NCBI GenBank assembly: GCA_963851295.1 | Contig: CAWKOS010000001.1 | Span: 1-64,000 of the forward strand | Direction: 5' to 3' | From: JAOPZW01 sp963851295 | GTDB lineage: Bacteria; Actinomycetota; Thermoleophilia; Solirubrobacterales; Solirubrobacteraceae | Length of the DNA stretch: 64,000 bases | Shown: positions 8,709 through 16,522 of the stretch, one piece after another | How positions within the stretch are numbered: position 1 is the first letter of the stretch | How the letters are laid out: every line of letters starts with the position of its first letter | Notes under the pieces: generated by a model | Told to the model about the DNA's origin: nothing | The model's database searches: none | The model's input: the letters and a program-made list of their open reading frames with translations, nothing else | Translations under genes and position numbers: made by a program

Positions 8709-9315
8709 GCGCCCGCTCCCATGTCGGAGAGCTCGGCGGCCACGAGCTGCGGGGACTCGGTGATGAGCCCCTGCACGCCCCAGCCGACGAGCTCGCGCAC
8801 GTCCTCACGGGTCTGCACGGGCCACGTCATGACGACGTCCGCGCGCCGGCGCAGGTCCTGCACCGCCCGCGCATCGAGGAGCTTGCGATGGATCGAGACG
8901 CCATCCAGCCGCCGGCCGTCGAAGCGACGGCGCAGGCCCTCGAGCTGGCGCCGCCGCCGACCGAGTGCACCGGGCGCACGACCGGCACCCGGGGCAGCAG
9001 GTCCAGCAGCGGCCAGTGGCGCGCACAGACCATCACCCGTGCACCCGTCGCGTGCTCGCCGAGGGCCGCGGCGACCAGCGCGGGCAGGCGCGGGTCGCGG
9101 CCCTTGAGGTCGAGCATCAGCTCGGTCCCGGGCCGCATGGCGGCCAGGACCCGGTCGAGCCGTAGCCGCGGAGCCCACGGCGCGGCGAGCGTCCAGCGAT
9201 CCCACAGCACCGGCACAGGACCGAGCGTCTTCAGGTGGCGGACCTCGATCCGGCCCGCGTACAGGTGCAGGTCAGCTTCGACGACTGCGATATTGCGTTC
9301 ACGTAACCGCCCCAC
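8705..9315 (-). pseudogene. Glycerophosphodiester phosphodiesterase-like gene, 5'-truncated and frameshifted
   Basis: The first part (9315 to about 8960) encodes VVEADLHLY with the family's metal-binding E-x-D, followed by ELMLDLKGRDPRLPALV. The last part lies in another frame and encodes VSIHRKLLDARAVQDL, a Trp-containing strand and VQGLITESPQLV, the usual GDPD C terminus. The frames join if one base is added within the GGC repeat near 8950-8962. In addition, the N-terminal His-Arg/Lys-Gly catalytic strand is missing: the frame opens at a GTG directly on the E-x-D strand and meets a stop 18 nt upstream of it, near the divergent PPK2 gene. GDPD enzymes hydrolyse glycerophosphodiesters; this copy is probably inactive unless the sequence is wrong. 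Confidence 0.6.
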
Positions 9316-9343
9316 GCGGTCGCTGGTGCGTTACCGTCGACTC

Positions 9344-10198
9344 GTGGCAACGGTCGAGCCGGCATGGAGACGGCCCCCTCTCGACGCCGGCAAGGAGATC
9401 GAGCCCCGGCGGCTGGGCAAGCGCGGCTACGAGAAGGAGCTCGTGCGCCTCCAGGTGGAGCTCGCGCGCCTCCAGGAGTGGATCGTCCACGAGGGCCTGA
9501 AGGTGGTCGTGATCTTCGAAGGCCGCGACACCGCCGGCAAGGGCGGCACGATCAAGCGGATCACCGAGAAGACGAACCCGCGCGTGGTCCGCACCGTGGC
9601 CCTCGGCACCCCGACCGAGCGTGAGCGCTCGCAGTGGTATTTCCAGCGCTATGTGCCGCACCTGCCGGCCGCCGGAGAGATGGTCCTGTTCGACCGCAGC
9701 TGGTACAACCGCGCCGGCGTCGAGCACGTCATGGGCTTCTGCACGCAGGACGAGTACGAGGAGTTCATGCGCACCTGCCCGCAGTTCGAGCGCGACCTGC
9801 TGCGCTCGGGGATCATCCTCATCAAGTACTGGCTGTCGGTGAGCGACGAGGAGCAGGAGCGCCGCTTCAAGGCGCGCCTGCAAGACCCGGCGAAGCAATG
9901 GAAGCTGAGCGGCATGGACCTCGAGGCCCGTAGGCGGTGGGTCGACTACGCCGAGGCCAAGGATGACATGTTCGCCTACACCGACACGCGCGAGTCGCCC
10001 TGGTACGTGGTCGAGGCCGACGACAAGCGAACCATGCGGCTGAATCTGATCAGCCACCTGCTGAGCCTGATCCCCTACCAGGACGTCCCGCGCGAGAAGG
10101 TCAAGCTGCCGCCACGCCAGGAGCGCGCCTACGTCCGCCCGCCGCAGCGCGACCAGAACTACGTGCCGGCGCGCTACGTGGTCGGTTCGTCGGCCTGA
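9344..10198 (+). CDS. ppk2: Polyphosphate kinase 2 (PPK2 class I)
   Basis: A 284-residue PPK2. These enzymes transfer phosphate between polyphosphate and nucleotides, usually driving GDP or ADP to GTP or ATP. The Walker A loop EGRDTAGKGG is at residues 59-68, the Walker B/lid region LFDRSWYNRAGVE at about 115-127, and the family motif SVSDEEQERRF in the second half. It is a single-domain form of normal length. The start is GTG 9344; a GTG at 9326 in frame is also possible. Polyphosphate metabolism is a classic stringent and stationary-phase function, consistent with the surrounding Usp, HPF and sigma genes. It is divergent from the damaged GDPD gene. Confidence 0.93.
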   Translation: MATVEPAWRRPPLDAGKEIEPRRLGKRGYEKELVRLQVELARLQEWIVHEGLKVVVIFEGRDTAGKGGTIKRITEKTNPRVVRTVALGTPTERERSQWYFQRYVPHLPAAGEMVLFDRSWYNRAGVEHVMGFCTQDEYEEFMRTCPQFERDLLRSGIILIKYWLSVSDEEQERRFKARLQDPAKQWKLSGMDLEARRRWVDYAEAKDDMFAYTDTRESPWYVVEADDKRTMRLNLISHLLSLIPYQDVPREKVKLPPRQERAYVRPPQRDQNYVPARYVVGSSA

Positions 10199-10332
10199 CG
10201 CTGCGGAGAAGCACGGAGCAGCGGCGAGGCCCCGGCGCCTCGGTGGTTTCCCACCTCGGTTCGCGGGCGCTCCCCGATGGCGGTGTGGCTGCCCGGGCGT
10301 AGCGTCGGTCCTGTCGACTGAAGGAGGACCCG

Positions 10333-11205
10333 ATGTTCACCCGCATCGTCGTCGGCGTCGACTCCCGCGAGGGCGGCCGCGATGCCCTCGCGCTCGCCAC
10401 GCTGCTGCAGGCGGTCGGCGGCGGAGAGCTGATCGCGGTGCACGCCTGCGCGACCGAGCCGCTGCCGCGCGAGGACGTCCTGACCGCGGTCGAGGTCGAG
10501 CTGGCGGACGCCGGCGGCACCGGTCGCGGGCTCGTCGTCAGCGACCGATCGCCCGCTCACGCGCTGCGCACGATCGCCGGGCGCGAGGCCGCCGAGCTCG
10601 TCGTCGTCGGGTCCTCGCGGAGGGGCGGCGCCCAGCGCGTCCTGGCGGGCGACGACGCGGCCGCGACGCTTCATTGGGCGCCGTGCGCGGTCGCCGTCGC
10701 CCCGCGCGGATTCGCCGACGCACCGAGGCCGCTACGGCGGATCGGGGTCGGGCTCGACGCGGCCGGCGAGTCCCGGCCGGCGCTGGAGCTCGCCCGCCGT
10801 CTCGCCCAGCGCGCGGGGGCCGACGTGCGCGCCATCACTGTGGTGCCTGCGTCCGTGCCGCTGTGGGCCGCGGCCACGTGGAGCACCCCGTGGTCCGGCG
10901 AGGACGCGTCGGCCCTGCGAGCCGACGACCGGTTGCCGGCCGGCCGCGCCGCGCGGCTCCCCGCCGACGTCACGCCCGAGACGATGGTCGGAGCTCCGTG
11001 GAAGGAGCTGGCCGCGCGCAGCGCCGACCTCGACCTGCTCGTCGTGGGCTCACGGGCCTACGGGCCGCTGCGCCGGCTGCTGCTCGGCAGTACGTCGACG
11101 AGGCTCGCGCGACACGCCGCGTGTCCGCTGCTCGTGACCCCGCGCGGCGCTCACACCACGGTCGCCGCCGAGCTGATGGCCGGCGCGCCGCCGACGGCGC
11201 GGTAG
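10333..11205 (+). CDS. Universal stress protein, tandem UspA domains (copy 1)
   Basis: A 290-residue protein with two UspA folds, about residues 1-135 and 138-278. The first begins FTRIVVGVDSREGGRDAL; both end in the ATP-loop pattern G-S-x-x-x-G followed by a short helix and C-P/C-A-V-A/L-L-V. The second domain has the canonical LVVGSRAYGPLRRLLLGSTS, implying ATP binding. A strong ribosome site, AGGAGG, lies just upstream at 10322-10327. It starts very like the Usp at 12784 (both have REGGRDALALA), so the two are recent paralogues. The VIT transporter follows after 9 nt. Confidence 0.92.
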   Translation: MFTRIVVGVDSREGGRDALALATLLQAVGGGELIAVHACATEPLPREDVLTAVEVELADAGGTGRGLVVSDRSPAHALRTIAGREAAELVVVGSSRRGGAQRVLAGDDAAATLHWAPCAVAVAPRGFADAPRPLRRIGVGLDAAGESRPALELARRLAQRAGADVRAITVVPASVPLWAAATWSTPWSGEDASALRADDRLPAGRAARLPADVTPETMVGAPWKELAARSADLDLLVVGSRAYGPLRRLLLGSTSTRLARHAACPLLVTPRGAHTTVAAELMAGAPPTAR

Positions 11206-11214
11206 GGGCGCGCC

Positions 11215-11916
11215 GTGTCCGCGACCCTGTCGAGGCGAGAGGTCCATCTCAGCCACCGCTCCAACTGGCTTCGCGCCGCGGTGCTCGGCGCCAACGACGG
11301 CATCGTGTCGATCGCGAGCCTCGTGCTCGGCGTCGCCGCCTCCGGCGCGACGAGCGCCGCGATCGTCACCGCCGGGATCGCCGGGCTCGTCGCCGGCGCG
11401 CTGTCGATGGCGGCGGGCGAGTACGTCTCGGTCAGCTCGCAGCGCGACGCCGAGGAGGCCGACATCCGCCTCGAGGAGCGCGAGCTGCGCCGCGACCCGA
11501 TGGGCGAGCTGCGCGAGCTCGCGGGCGTCTACGAGGCCCGGGGCCTGCCGCCGGCGCTGGCCGGCGAGGTGGCGGTCGCGCTTTCGCGCCGCGGCGCGCT
11601 GCAGGCGCACCTCCGAGACGAGCTCGGGCTCGACGAGCGGCGGCTCGCGCGGCCGTCGCAGGCCGCCTGGGCCTCGGCGCTTTCGTTCTCGATCGGGGCG
11701 GCGCTGCCGCTGCTCTCCATCGCACTGGTGCCCGCCGGGGAGCGGATCGCCGCGGCGGTGGTCATCACGCTCGTCGCCCTCGGTGGGCTCGGCGACCTCG
11801 GAGCCCGCCTTGGCGGGGCGTCACCGCGCCGCGCCGGGTTCCGGGTCCTCGTCTGGGGAGCGGTCGCGATGGCGATCACCGCGGGAATCGGCGCGCTTGT
11901 CGGGACCGTGACCTGA
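11215..11916 (+). CDS. VIT1/CCC1-family metal (Fe/Mn) transporter
   Basis: A 233-residue VIT-family membrane protein. The conserved opening is present: SHRSNWLRAAVLGANDGIVS, followed by SLVLGVAASGA and the GLVAGALSMAAGEYVSVSSQRD signature. This is followed by an acidic cytosolic segment (EEADIRLEERELRRDP) that in family members binds the transported cation. Three hydrophobic helices close the protein. VIT/CCC1 proteins remove Fe2+ or Mn2+ from the cytosol; export would limit Fenton chemistry, fitting the stress context. The start is GTG at 11215, 9 nt after the Usp stop, so co-transcription is likely. Confidence 0.9.
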   Translation: MSATLSRREVHLSHRSNWLRAAVLGANDGIVSIASLVLGVAASGATSAAIVTAGIAGLVAGALSMAAGEYVSVSSQRDAEEADIRLEERELRRDPMGELRELAGVYEARGLPPALAGEVAVALSRRGALQAHLRDELGLDERRLARPSQAAWASALSFSIGAALPLLSIALVPAGERIAAAVVITLVALGGLGDLGARLGGASPRRAGFRVLVWGAVAMAITAGIGALVGTVT

Positions 11917-12061
11917 CGGCGGACCCGCGGCGCCGCTGCGGGCGAATGCGGATCGGGACGCCGGGAGGCTACCTAGGCAAAGCCGTCCCGTGCGCGGATT
12001 TCGCGGCTTTCAATGGACTGCAGACTCGCCGCATCAATCGACCGCAGGAAAGGAAATGGTC

Positions 12062-12625
12062 ATGAGCAAGGTCTTTCAGTACGGGGGCATCGTCGCGAGC
12101 ATCGTGCTGATCGCGTTCGGCGCCGGGTCCATCGTCACCGGGTACAACGGGCGCGACCGCGTCCACAACGACCTGGCCCGCGAGCAGATCGTCGGGACGC
12201 CCGATTCCAGCATCCCGAACCAGCTCGTCAACAACGGCAGCAAGGCCGAGGCGTTCGCCAAGGTCATGCGCAAGCACGCCCTCGAGGCCACCGGCGGCCA
12301 GACCTACGCCCAGATGGGCCGCTACATGGGCAAGAACGGCAAGGCGACCAACGACGAGAAGCTCGCCGCGGTCGATCCCAAGAGCGGCAAGCCCGTCGAC
12401 AACCCCCTGCGCAACCTCTGGGTCCAGGAGACGGCGCTGACGACCGCCCTGCACTCGTCCTACTTCGCCGAGAGCGTGGCGACCTTCGCGATCGTCATGG
12501 GCTTCGCCCTCATGATCACCGGCGGCGGCTTCCTCGTGCTGACGCTCCGGGTCCTGCGCGTCTTCGAGAAGGAGAAGGAGACCGAGCCTGCGGTCGCGCC
12601 GGGCGAGGCCGTGCTCTCGAGCTGA
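12062..12625 (+). CDS. Unrecognised two-helix membrane protein (187 aa)
   Basis: I do not recognise this family with certainty. The protein has one hydrophobic segment near the N terminus (about residues 5-28) and one near the C terminus (about 145-172). Between them lies a hydrophilic domain of about 115 residues with NGSKAEAFAKVMRKHALEATGG and YMGKNGKATNDEKLAAVDPKSG. This topology suggests an extracytoplasmic domain held by two helices, with a short charged cytosolic tail (EKEKETEP). The start ATG 12062 is chosen because AGGAAAGG lies 8-9 nt upstream; an ATG 6 nt earlier would be too close to it. A strong terminator follows, so it ends its transcript. Confidence 0.75.
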   Translation: MSKVFQYGGIVASIVLIAFGAGSIVTGYNGRDRVHNDLAREQIVGTPDSSIPNQLVNNGSKAEAFAKVMRKHALEATGGQTYAQMGRYMGKNGKATNDEKLAAVDPKSGKPVDNPLRNLWVQETALTTALHSSYFAESVATFAIVMGFALMITGGGFLVLTLRVLRVFEKEKETEPAVAPGEAVLSS

Positions 12626-12653
12626 TCGCCCGCCGACACGACCTGCATGACAA

Positions 12654-12680
12654 CGAAGCCCCCGCTCTGCGGGGGCTTCG
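12654..12680 (+). terminator. Strong GC hairpin terminator
   Basis: A perfect 12-bp stem (CGAAGCCCCCGC pairing with GCGGGGGCTTCG) with a 3-nt TCT loop, starting 28 nt after the stop of the two-helix membrane protein. There is no long U tract, as is normal in high-GC actinobacteria. It separates that gene from the Usp gene starting at 12784. Confidence 0.8.
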
Positions 12681-12783
12681 GCGTTCCGTGGTTTGCCGCA
12701 CGCCTGCGGGTGGTTGCGCCGGATGGCGCGCCGACGCTCGCACGCGACGATCGGATCACTTGGTCACCCTGAAGGAGCACACC

Positions 12784-13701
12784 ATGTTCAAGACCATCAT
12801 CGTCGGCGTCGACGCCCGTGAGGGCGGTCGCGATGCCCTCGCGCTGGCCGCCAGGCTGGCGTCGGCCTTCGGCGGCGACCTCGTCGCCCTCCATGCCTAT
12901 CCGTACGACTACTACGTCAGCCGCGGCGCGGACAGCGACTTCGAGGCCGTCATCCACGGTGCTGCCTTGGAGGCGCTCGAGGGCGAGCTCCAGCGCGCCG
13001 GGATCGACGCTCGCCCGGTGGCGGTGCCCGACGGCTCGCCGGCGCGCGCGTTGCACCTCGCCGCCGAGCGCGATCACGCGGACCTCATCGTGGTCGGGTC
13101 GGCCCACCGCGGGCGCATCGGCCGCGTGCTGGCCGGCGACGTGACCGCCGGGACCCTGCACGGCAGCCCCTGCCCCGTCCTCGTCGCACCGGCCGGCTAC
13201 GCCCAGCGCTCCCCCGAGCTGAAGACCATCGGGGTGGGCTACAACGGCTCCCCCGAGTCGCAGGCCGCCGTCGACCTGGCCGCCGGCATCGCCGCGGCCG
13301 CCGGCGCACGCCTGCGCGTCATCGAGGTCGTCGGGTCTCCGGAGCCCGGCGGCCCCTTCTCCGCCTACCGGCCCGACTGGACCGAGCAGGCCCGCATCCG
13401 GCGCGAGGAGGCCGAGGAGCGGATCGAGGCGATCATCGCCGACCTCGGCGAGATCGCGACCGGCGACATCGCGTTCGGCGACCCGGCGCGTGAGCTGGCG
13501 TTCGAAGCCAATTACCTCGACCTGCTCATCACGGGCTCTCGGGGCTTCGGACCGGTCCGCCGGCTGATGCTCGGGAGCACGTCCAGCAAGCTCGTCCACG
13601 AGGCGCCCTGCCCCGTGCTCGTGCTCACGCGCGGGGGCCGGGAGCCGGAGCTGGAGGCGCCGGCGGCGGCCGTAGTTCCTACGGACGTGACCTGCGCCTG
13701 A
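12784..13701 (+). CDS. Universal stress protein, tandem UspA domains (copy 2)
   Basis: A 305-residue double UspA protein, with domains at about residues 1-140 and 146-290. The first starts FKTIIVGVDAREGGRDALALA, nearly the same as the Usp at 10333. Both ATP-binding loops are intact: VVGSAHRGRIGRVLAGD and ITGSRGFGPVRRLMLGSTSS. AAGGAG about 8 nt upstream of ATG 12784 is a good ribosome site. The FAD oxidoreductase at 13708 begins 6 nt after its stop, implying an operon and a functional link between nucleotide-sensing Usp and flavoprotein. Confidence 0.93.
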   Translation: MFKTIIVGVDAREGGRDALALAARLASAFGGDLVALHAYPYDYYVSRGADSDFEAVIHGAALEALEGELQRAGIDARPVAVPDGSPARALHLAAERDHADLIVVGSAHRGRIGRVLAGDVTAGTLHGSPCPVLVAPAGYAQRSPELKTIGVGYNGSPESQAAVDLAAGIAAAAGARLRVIEVVGSPEPGGPFSAYRPDWTEQARIRREEAEERIEAIIADLGEIATGDIAFGDPARELAFEANYLDLLITGSRGFGPVRRLMLGSTSSKLVHEAPCPVLVLTRGGREPELEAPAAAVVPTDVTCA

Positions 13702-13707
13702 GCCCTG

Positions 13708-14931
13708 ATGGCTCGCGAGACCGCAACCGGCAACGTTCCGGCCATGGCGCGCCATCCGCATCCCGATCAGGACCCCTTGCGCGTCGTCGTGGCCGGCGCC
13801 GGCGTGAGCGGGCTCGAGACCCTCGTCGCGCTCCGAGGCATCGTGGGAAACCGGGTGGCGCTGACCCTCGTCGCTCCCGAGGACGACTTCACCGTGCGGG
13901 CACTCGAGGTCGGAAAGCCGTTCGGACTCGGCCCGGTACAGCGCTATCCGCTCCGCGAGGTTGCGGAAGACCTCGATGCCCGGTTCGTTCGCGACGCCCT
14001 CGCGCGCGTCGAGCGCGACGACCGCGAGGTCCACCTGCAGTCGGGCGCCGAGCTGTCCTACGACGTGCTCGTGGTCGCTATCGGCGCCTTCCAGCACCGC
14101 GCCTACGACCACGGGGTGTGCTTCGAGCCGGGCTACGAGGCCGACGAATTCGATCGTGTCGTGGCGGACGTGCGATCGGGCCAGGCGCGGGGCGTCGGGA
14201 TCGTCGTGCCCGCGGGCTGCCCGTGGACGCTGCCCGCATACGAGCTCGCGCTCAGGGTCGCGGCCGAAGCGGGCCCGGACCAGGTGACGCTCGTCACCGC
14301 CGAGCACGAACCGCTGAGCGCCTTCGGCGCCGCGGCGTCCGAGCGAGTGCGTGCGGAGCTCGATGCCGCGGGCGTCGCGCTGCTGGCCGGCGTCGACGCC
14401 TCGGTCCCGGCGTCGACCGTCGTGCAGCTCTCCCACGACGCCAAGCTCGAGTGCGACTGGGTCGTGCACCTGCCGCTGCTCGCCGGGCCCAACTGCCCCG
14501 GGATCCCCTGCGACCAGGGCGGCTTCATCGAAGTCGACGATGGCTTCCGCGTGCGCGATGGCGACGATCTCTTCGCCATCGGCGACGCGACCGCGGGCAT
14601 CTACAAGCAGGGCGGCCTCGCCTCCCAGCAGGCTGATCTCGTCGCCGAGGAGATCGCCTGGCGCCTGGGAGCCGATCACGAGCCGCGGCCCTACCGTCCG
14701 GTCTTGCGCGGTCTCCTGCCCACCTCGCATGGCCCGCTCTACCTGCGCGCCGAGCCGCCCGGCGGCGCCAGGTCGGTCGAGGTGTCGGACGAGCCGCTGT
14801 GGTGGCCGGCGAGCAAGGTCGCCGCACGCTGGCTGACCCCGTGGCTGGCGGCCCGCGATGTCGAGGCCAGTCCGCTGCCCGCGCCGCGGCGGCTGCCGTC
14901 CGGCGGGCTGAGCTGGTCGGTCGGCAGCTGA
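13708..14931 (+). CDS. FAD/NAD(P)-dependent oxidoreductase, NDH-2/SQR-like (paralogue 2 of 3)
   Basis: A 407-residue flavoprotein like those at 1009 and 15019. The FAD motif VVVAGAGVSGLETL is at about residues 26-39, preceded by an N-terminal extension of about 20 residues rich in Pro and His. The second FAD segment reads FAIGDATAGIYKQGGLASQQADLVAEEI. It is the most divergent of the three: YRPLAVAEPF is replaced by VRALEVGKPF, and the central region has N-C-P-G-I-P-C-D, giving a pair of Cys (about 262 and 267). Those Cys could be redox-active but do not sit in the usual SQR positions. An internal ATG at 13744 is an alternative start. Electron donor and acceptor are unknown. Confidence 0.8.
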   Translation: MARETATGNVPAMARHPHPDQDPLRVVVAGAGVSGLETLVALRGIVGNRVALTLVAPEDDFTVRALEVGKPFGLGPVQRYPLREVAEDLDARFVRDALARVERDDREVHLQSGAELSYDVLVVAIGAFQHRAYDHGVCFEPGYEADEFDRVVADVRSGQARGVGIVVPAGCPWTLPAYELALRVAAEAGPDQVTLVTAEHEPLSAFGAAASERVRAELDAAGVALLAGVDASVPASTVVQLSHDAKLECDWVVHLPLLAGPNCPGIPCDQGGFIEVDDGFRVRDGDDLFAIGDATAGIYKQGGLASQQADLVAEEIAWRLGADHEPRPYRPVLRGLLPTSHGPLYLRAEPPGGARSVEVSDEPLWWPASKVAARWLTPWLAARDVEASPLPAPRRLPSGGLSWSVGS

Positions 14932-15018
14932 GGCCGCCGAGGCGCTCCGTAATCGCCCGCAGGCCATCGGGGGCACGACCCCGATGTCGGGAAGCCGGAC
15001 GCGCGCGAGCCTTGGGAC

Positions 15019-16227
15019 ATGACCTCCACCTCGCATCGCGTCGTCGTCGCCGGCGGCGGCGTCGCCGGCCTCGAGGCGCTCCTCGCGCTCCGTGCCCTCG
15101 GCGGCGACCGCGTCGAGCTGACCCTCGTCTCCCCCACTCCCGACTTCGTCTACCGCCCGCTCGCCGTCGCCGAGCCCTTCGCCCGCGGGCGCGCGCGCCG
15201 CACCCCGCTCACCGAGGCGGCGAAGGCCGCACAGGCGACCTTCGTGCAGGCACCCATCACCCGCGTCGATGCCGCGCAGCGCACCGTCCACCTGGGCGAC
15301 GGCTCGGCGCTCCCCTACGACGCACTCGTGCTCGCGACCGGCGCGGGCACCGAGCCGGCCTTCGGCACCGCCAACGTCTTCAACTGGGACGACACGAGCG
15401 AGGTCGAGCAGGTCGGCGGGCTCCTGCGCGACCTCGAGGAGGGCTACAGCCAGCGCCTGGCCATCGTCGTCCCGCCCGGCCCCGGCTGGCCGCTGCCCGC
15501 CTATGAGCTCGCGCTGCTGATCGCCAGCGACGCGCGCGGCATGGGCATGGAACCCGAGATCACGCTCGTCACGCCCGAGCAGGCGCCGCTGGCGATCTTC
15601 GGCCCGCGCGCCGTCGAGGTCGTCACCGAAGAGCTCATGCTCGCCGGCGTGAAGCTCGAGCTGGGCGCCTACGCCGAGCTCGAGCAGGGGCCGCCGCGCG
15701 CGATCGTCATGCGTCCCTCCGACCGGCGGCTGGAGGTCAACCGCGTCTTGGCGCTCCCGCGCCTGCGCGGTCGCGCCCCGGAGGGCATCCCGGCGGACGC
15801 CGACGGCTTCGTGGCGGTGGATCCCCACTGCCGGGTCGTCGGCGTCCCCGGTGTCTGGGCCGCCGGTGACGGCATCGACTTCCCGGTCAAGTTCGGCGGC
15901 CTGGCCGCCGAGCAGGCCGACGCCGCCGCCGCCGACATCGCCGCCGACGCCGGCGCGCACGTCGAGCGCGCACCCTTCCGCCCCGTCCTGCGCGGCCAGC
16001 TGCTGACCAGCCGCGGCCCGCGCTACCTGCGCTACGACGCGGCGGGCGGCGGCGGCTACGGCGAGGCCACCACCCACACGCTCTGGTGGCCGCCGAGCAA
16101 GGTCAACGGCCGCTACCTCGCGCCCTGGCTGGCCACCCGCGACGAGGAGGCCGTCGCCGACCACCTCCCCCAGTCCGGCGGCCTGCCCGTCCAGACCGAC
16201 CTGCACCGGGACATCGTCGCCACGTAA
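15019..16227 (+). CDS. FAD/NAD(P)-dependent oxidoreductase, NDH-2/SQR-like (paralogue 3 of 3)
   Basis: A 402-residue flavoprotein, clearly the closest sister of the gene at 1009. It shares the VVAGGGVAGLEALLALRAL opening, the FVYRPLAVAEPFARGRARR segment, E-E-G-Y-S/T-x-R-L-A-I-V-V-P, and VKFGGLAAEQADAAAADIA. The FAD-contacting AAGDG motif is present. No SQR-type catalytic Cys is visible and there is no transmembrane segment. It lies 87 nt after paralogue 2. Its stop is followed 13 nt later by the palindromic element at 16241, which also ends the convergent DsbA-like gene. Confidence 0.82.
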   Translation: MTSTSHRVVVAGGGVAGLEALLALRALGGDRVELTLVSPTPDFVYRPLAVAEPFARGRARRTPLTEAAKAAQATFVQAPITRVDAAQRTVHLGDGSALPYDALVLATGAGTEPAFGTANVFNWDDTSEVEQVGGLLRDLEEGYSQRLAIVVPPGPGWPLPAYELALLIASDARGMGMEPEITLVTPEQAPLAIFGPRAVEVVTEELMLAGVKLELGAYAELEQGPPRAIVMRPSDRRLEVNRVLALPRLRGRAPEGIPADADGFVAVDPHCRVVGVPGVWAAGDGIDFPVKFGGLAAEQADAAAADIAADAGAHVERAPFRPVLRGQLLTSRGPRYLRYDAAGGGGYGEATTHTLWWPPSKVNGRYLAPWLATRDEEAVADHLPQSGGLPVQTDLHRDIVAT

Positions 16228-16240
16228 CGTGAGCGAGCCG

Positions 16241-16522
16241 ACTAGTTGTAAGACCCGAGCAGGTTGTTCGGCGTCCCCGCCACGCCGGCGTGGGCGCGAA
16301 CAGCTCACCGAGGGAGACCAGCCCGCCGCGCCGCCGGCCCCCGGGGGGCGCCGCGGCCCGCCAGGGGGCGCCGAACGTCGGTCTTCCCCCGTCCACACGG
16401 GGTAGAACCGACGTTCGACCCCCCGGGCACGGACCCGTGTCCTCGGTGAGCTGTTCGCACCGCAACGGGCCTCACAGCGACCCGGCACCCCGAACAACGT
16501 GCTCAGGAACTACAACTAGTTG
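16241..16522. repeat. Palindromic dispersed element, copy A (CTAG-bounded, MITE-like)
   Basis: A 282-nt non-coding unit between two convergent genes. It is bounded by direct repeats ACTAGTTG at 16241-16248 and 16515-16522. The ends also pair as a 10-bp inverted repeat (ACTAGTTGTA with TACAACTAGT). The arms share further inverted blocks: GTTGTTCGG at 16263-16271 against its complement near 16490-16498, and GCGAACAGCTCACCGAGG at 16296-16313 against its complement around 16441-16458. At the centre is a hairpin, GAACGTCGGT (16373-16382) with ACCGACGTTC (16407-16416), enclosing a CCCC/GGGG inner stem. About 177 nt (16252-16428) recur with only a few differences at 52617-52794. The right end supplies the TAG stop of the DsbA-like gene. 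No protein is plausible inside it. It could be a non-autonomous transposable element or a REP/terminator-type repeat. Confidence 0.8.

Noticed and set aside
16260..16450. Open frames inside the palindromic element that could be read as small Arg/Pro-rich proteins.
   Set aside because: The repeat is palindromic and non-coding in character; the frames exist on both strands and shift between the two copies.
12460..16497. Very long minus-strand open frame (over 1300 codons) opposite the Usp and flavoprotein genes.
   Set aside because: It is antisense to well-supported genes and results from the absence of AT-rich stops in high-GC DNA; the composition is not protein-like.
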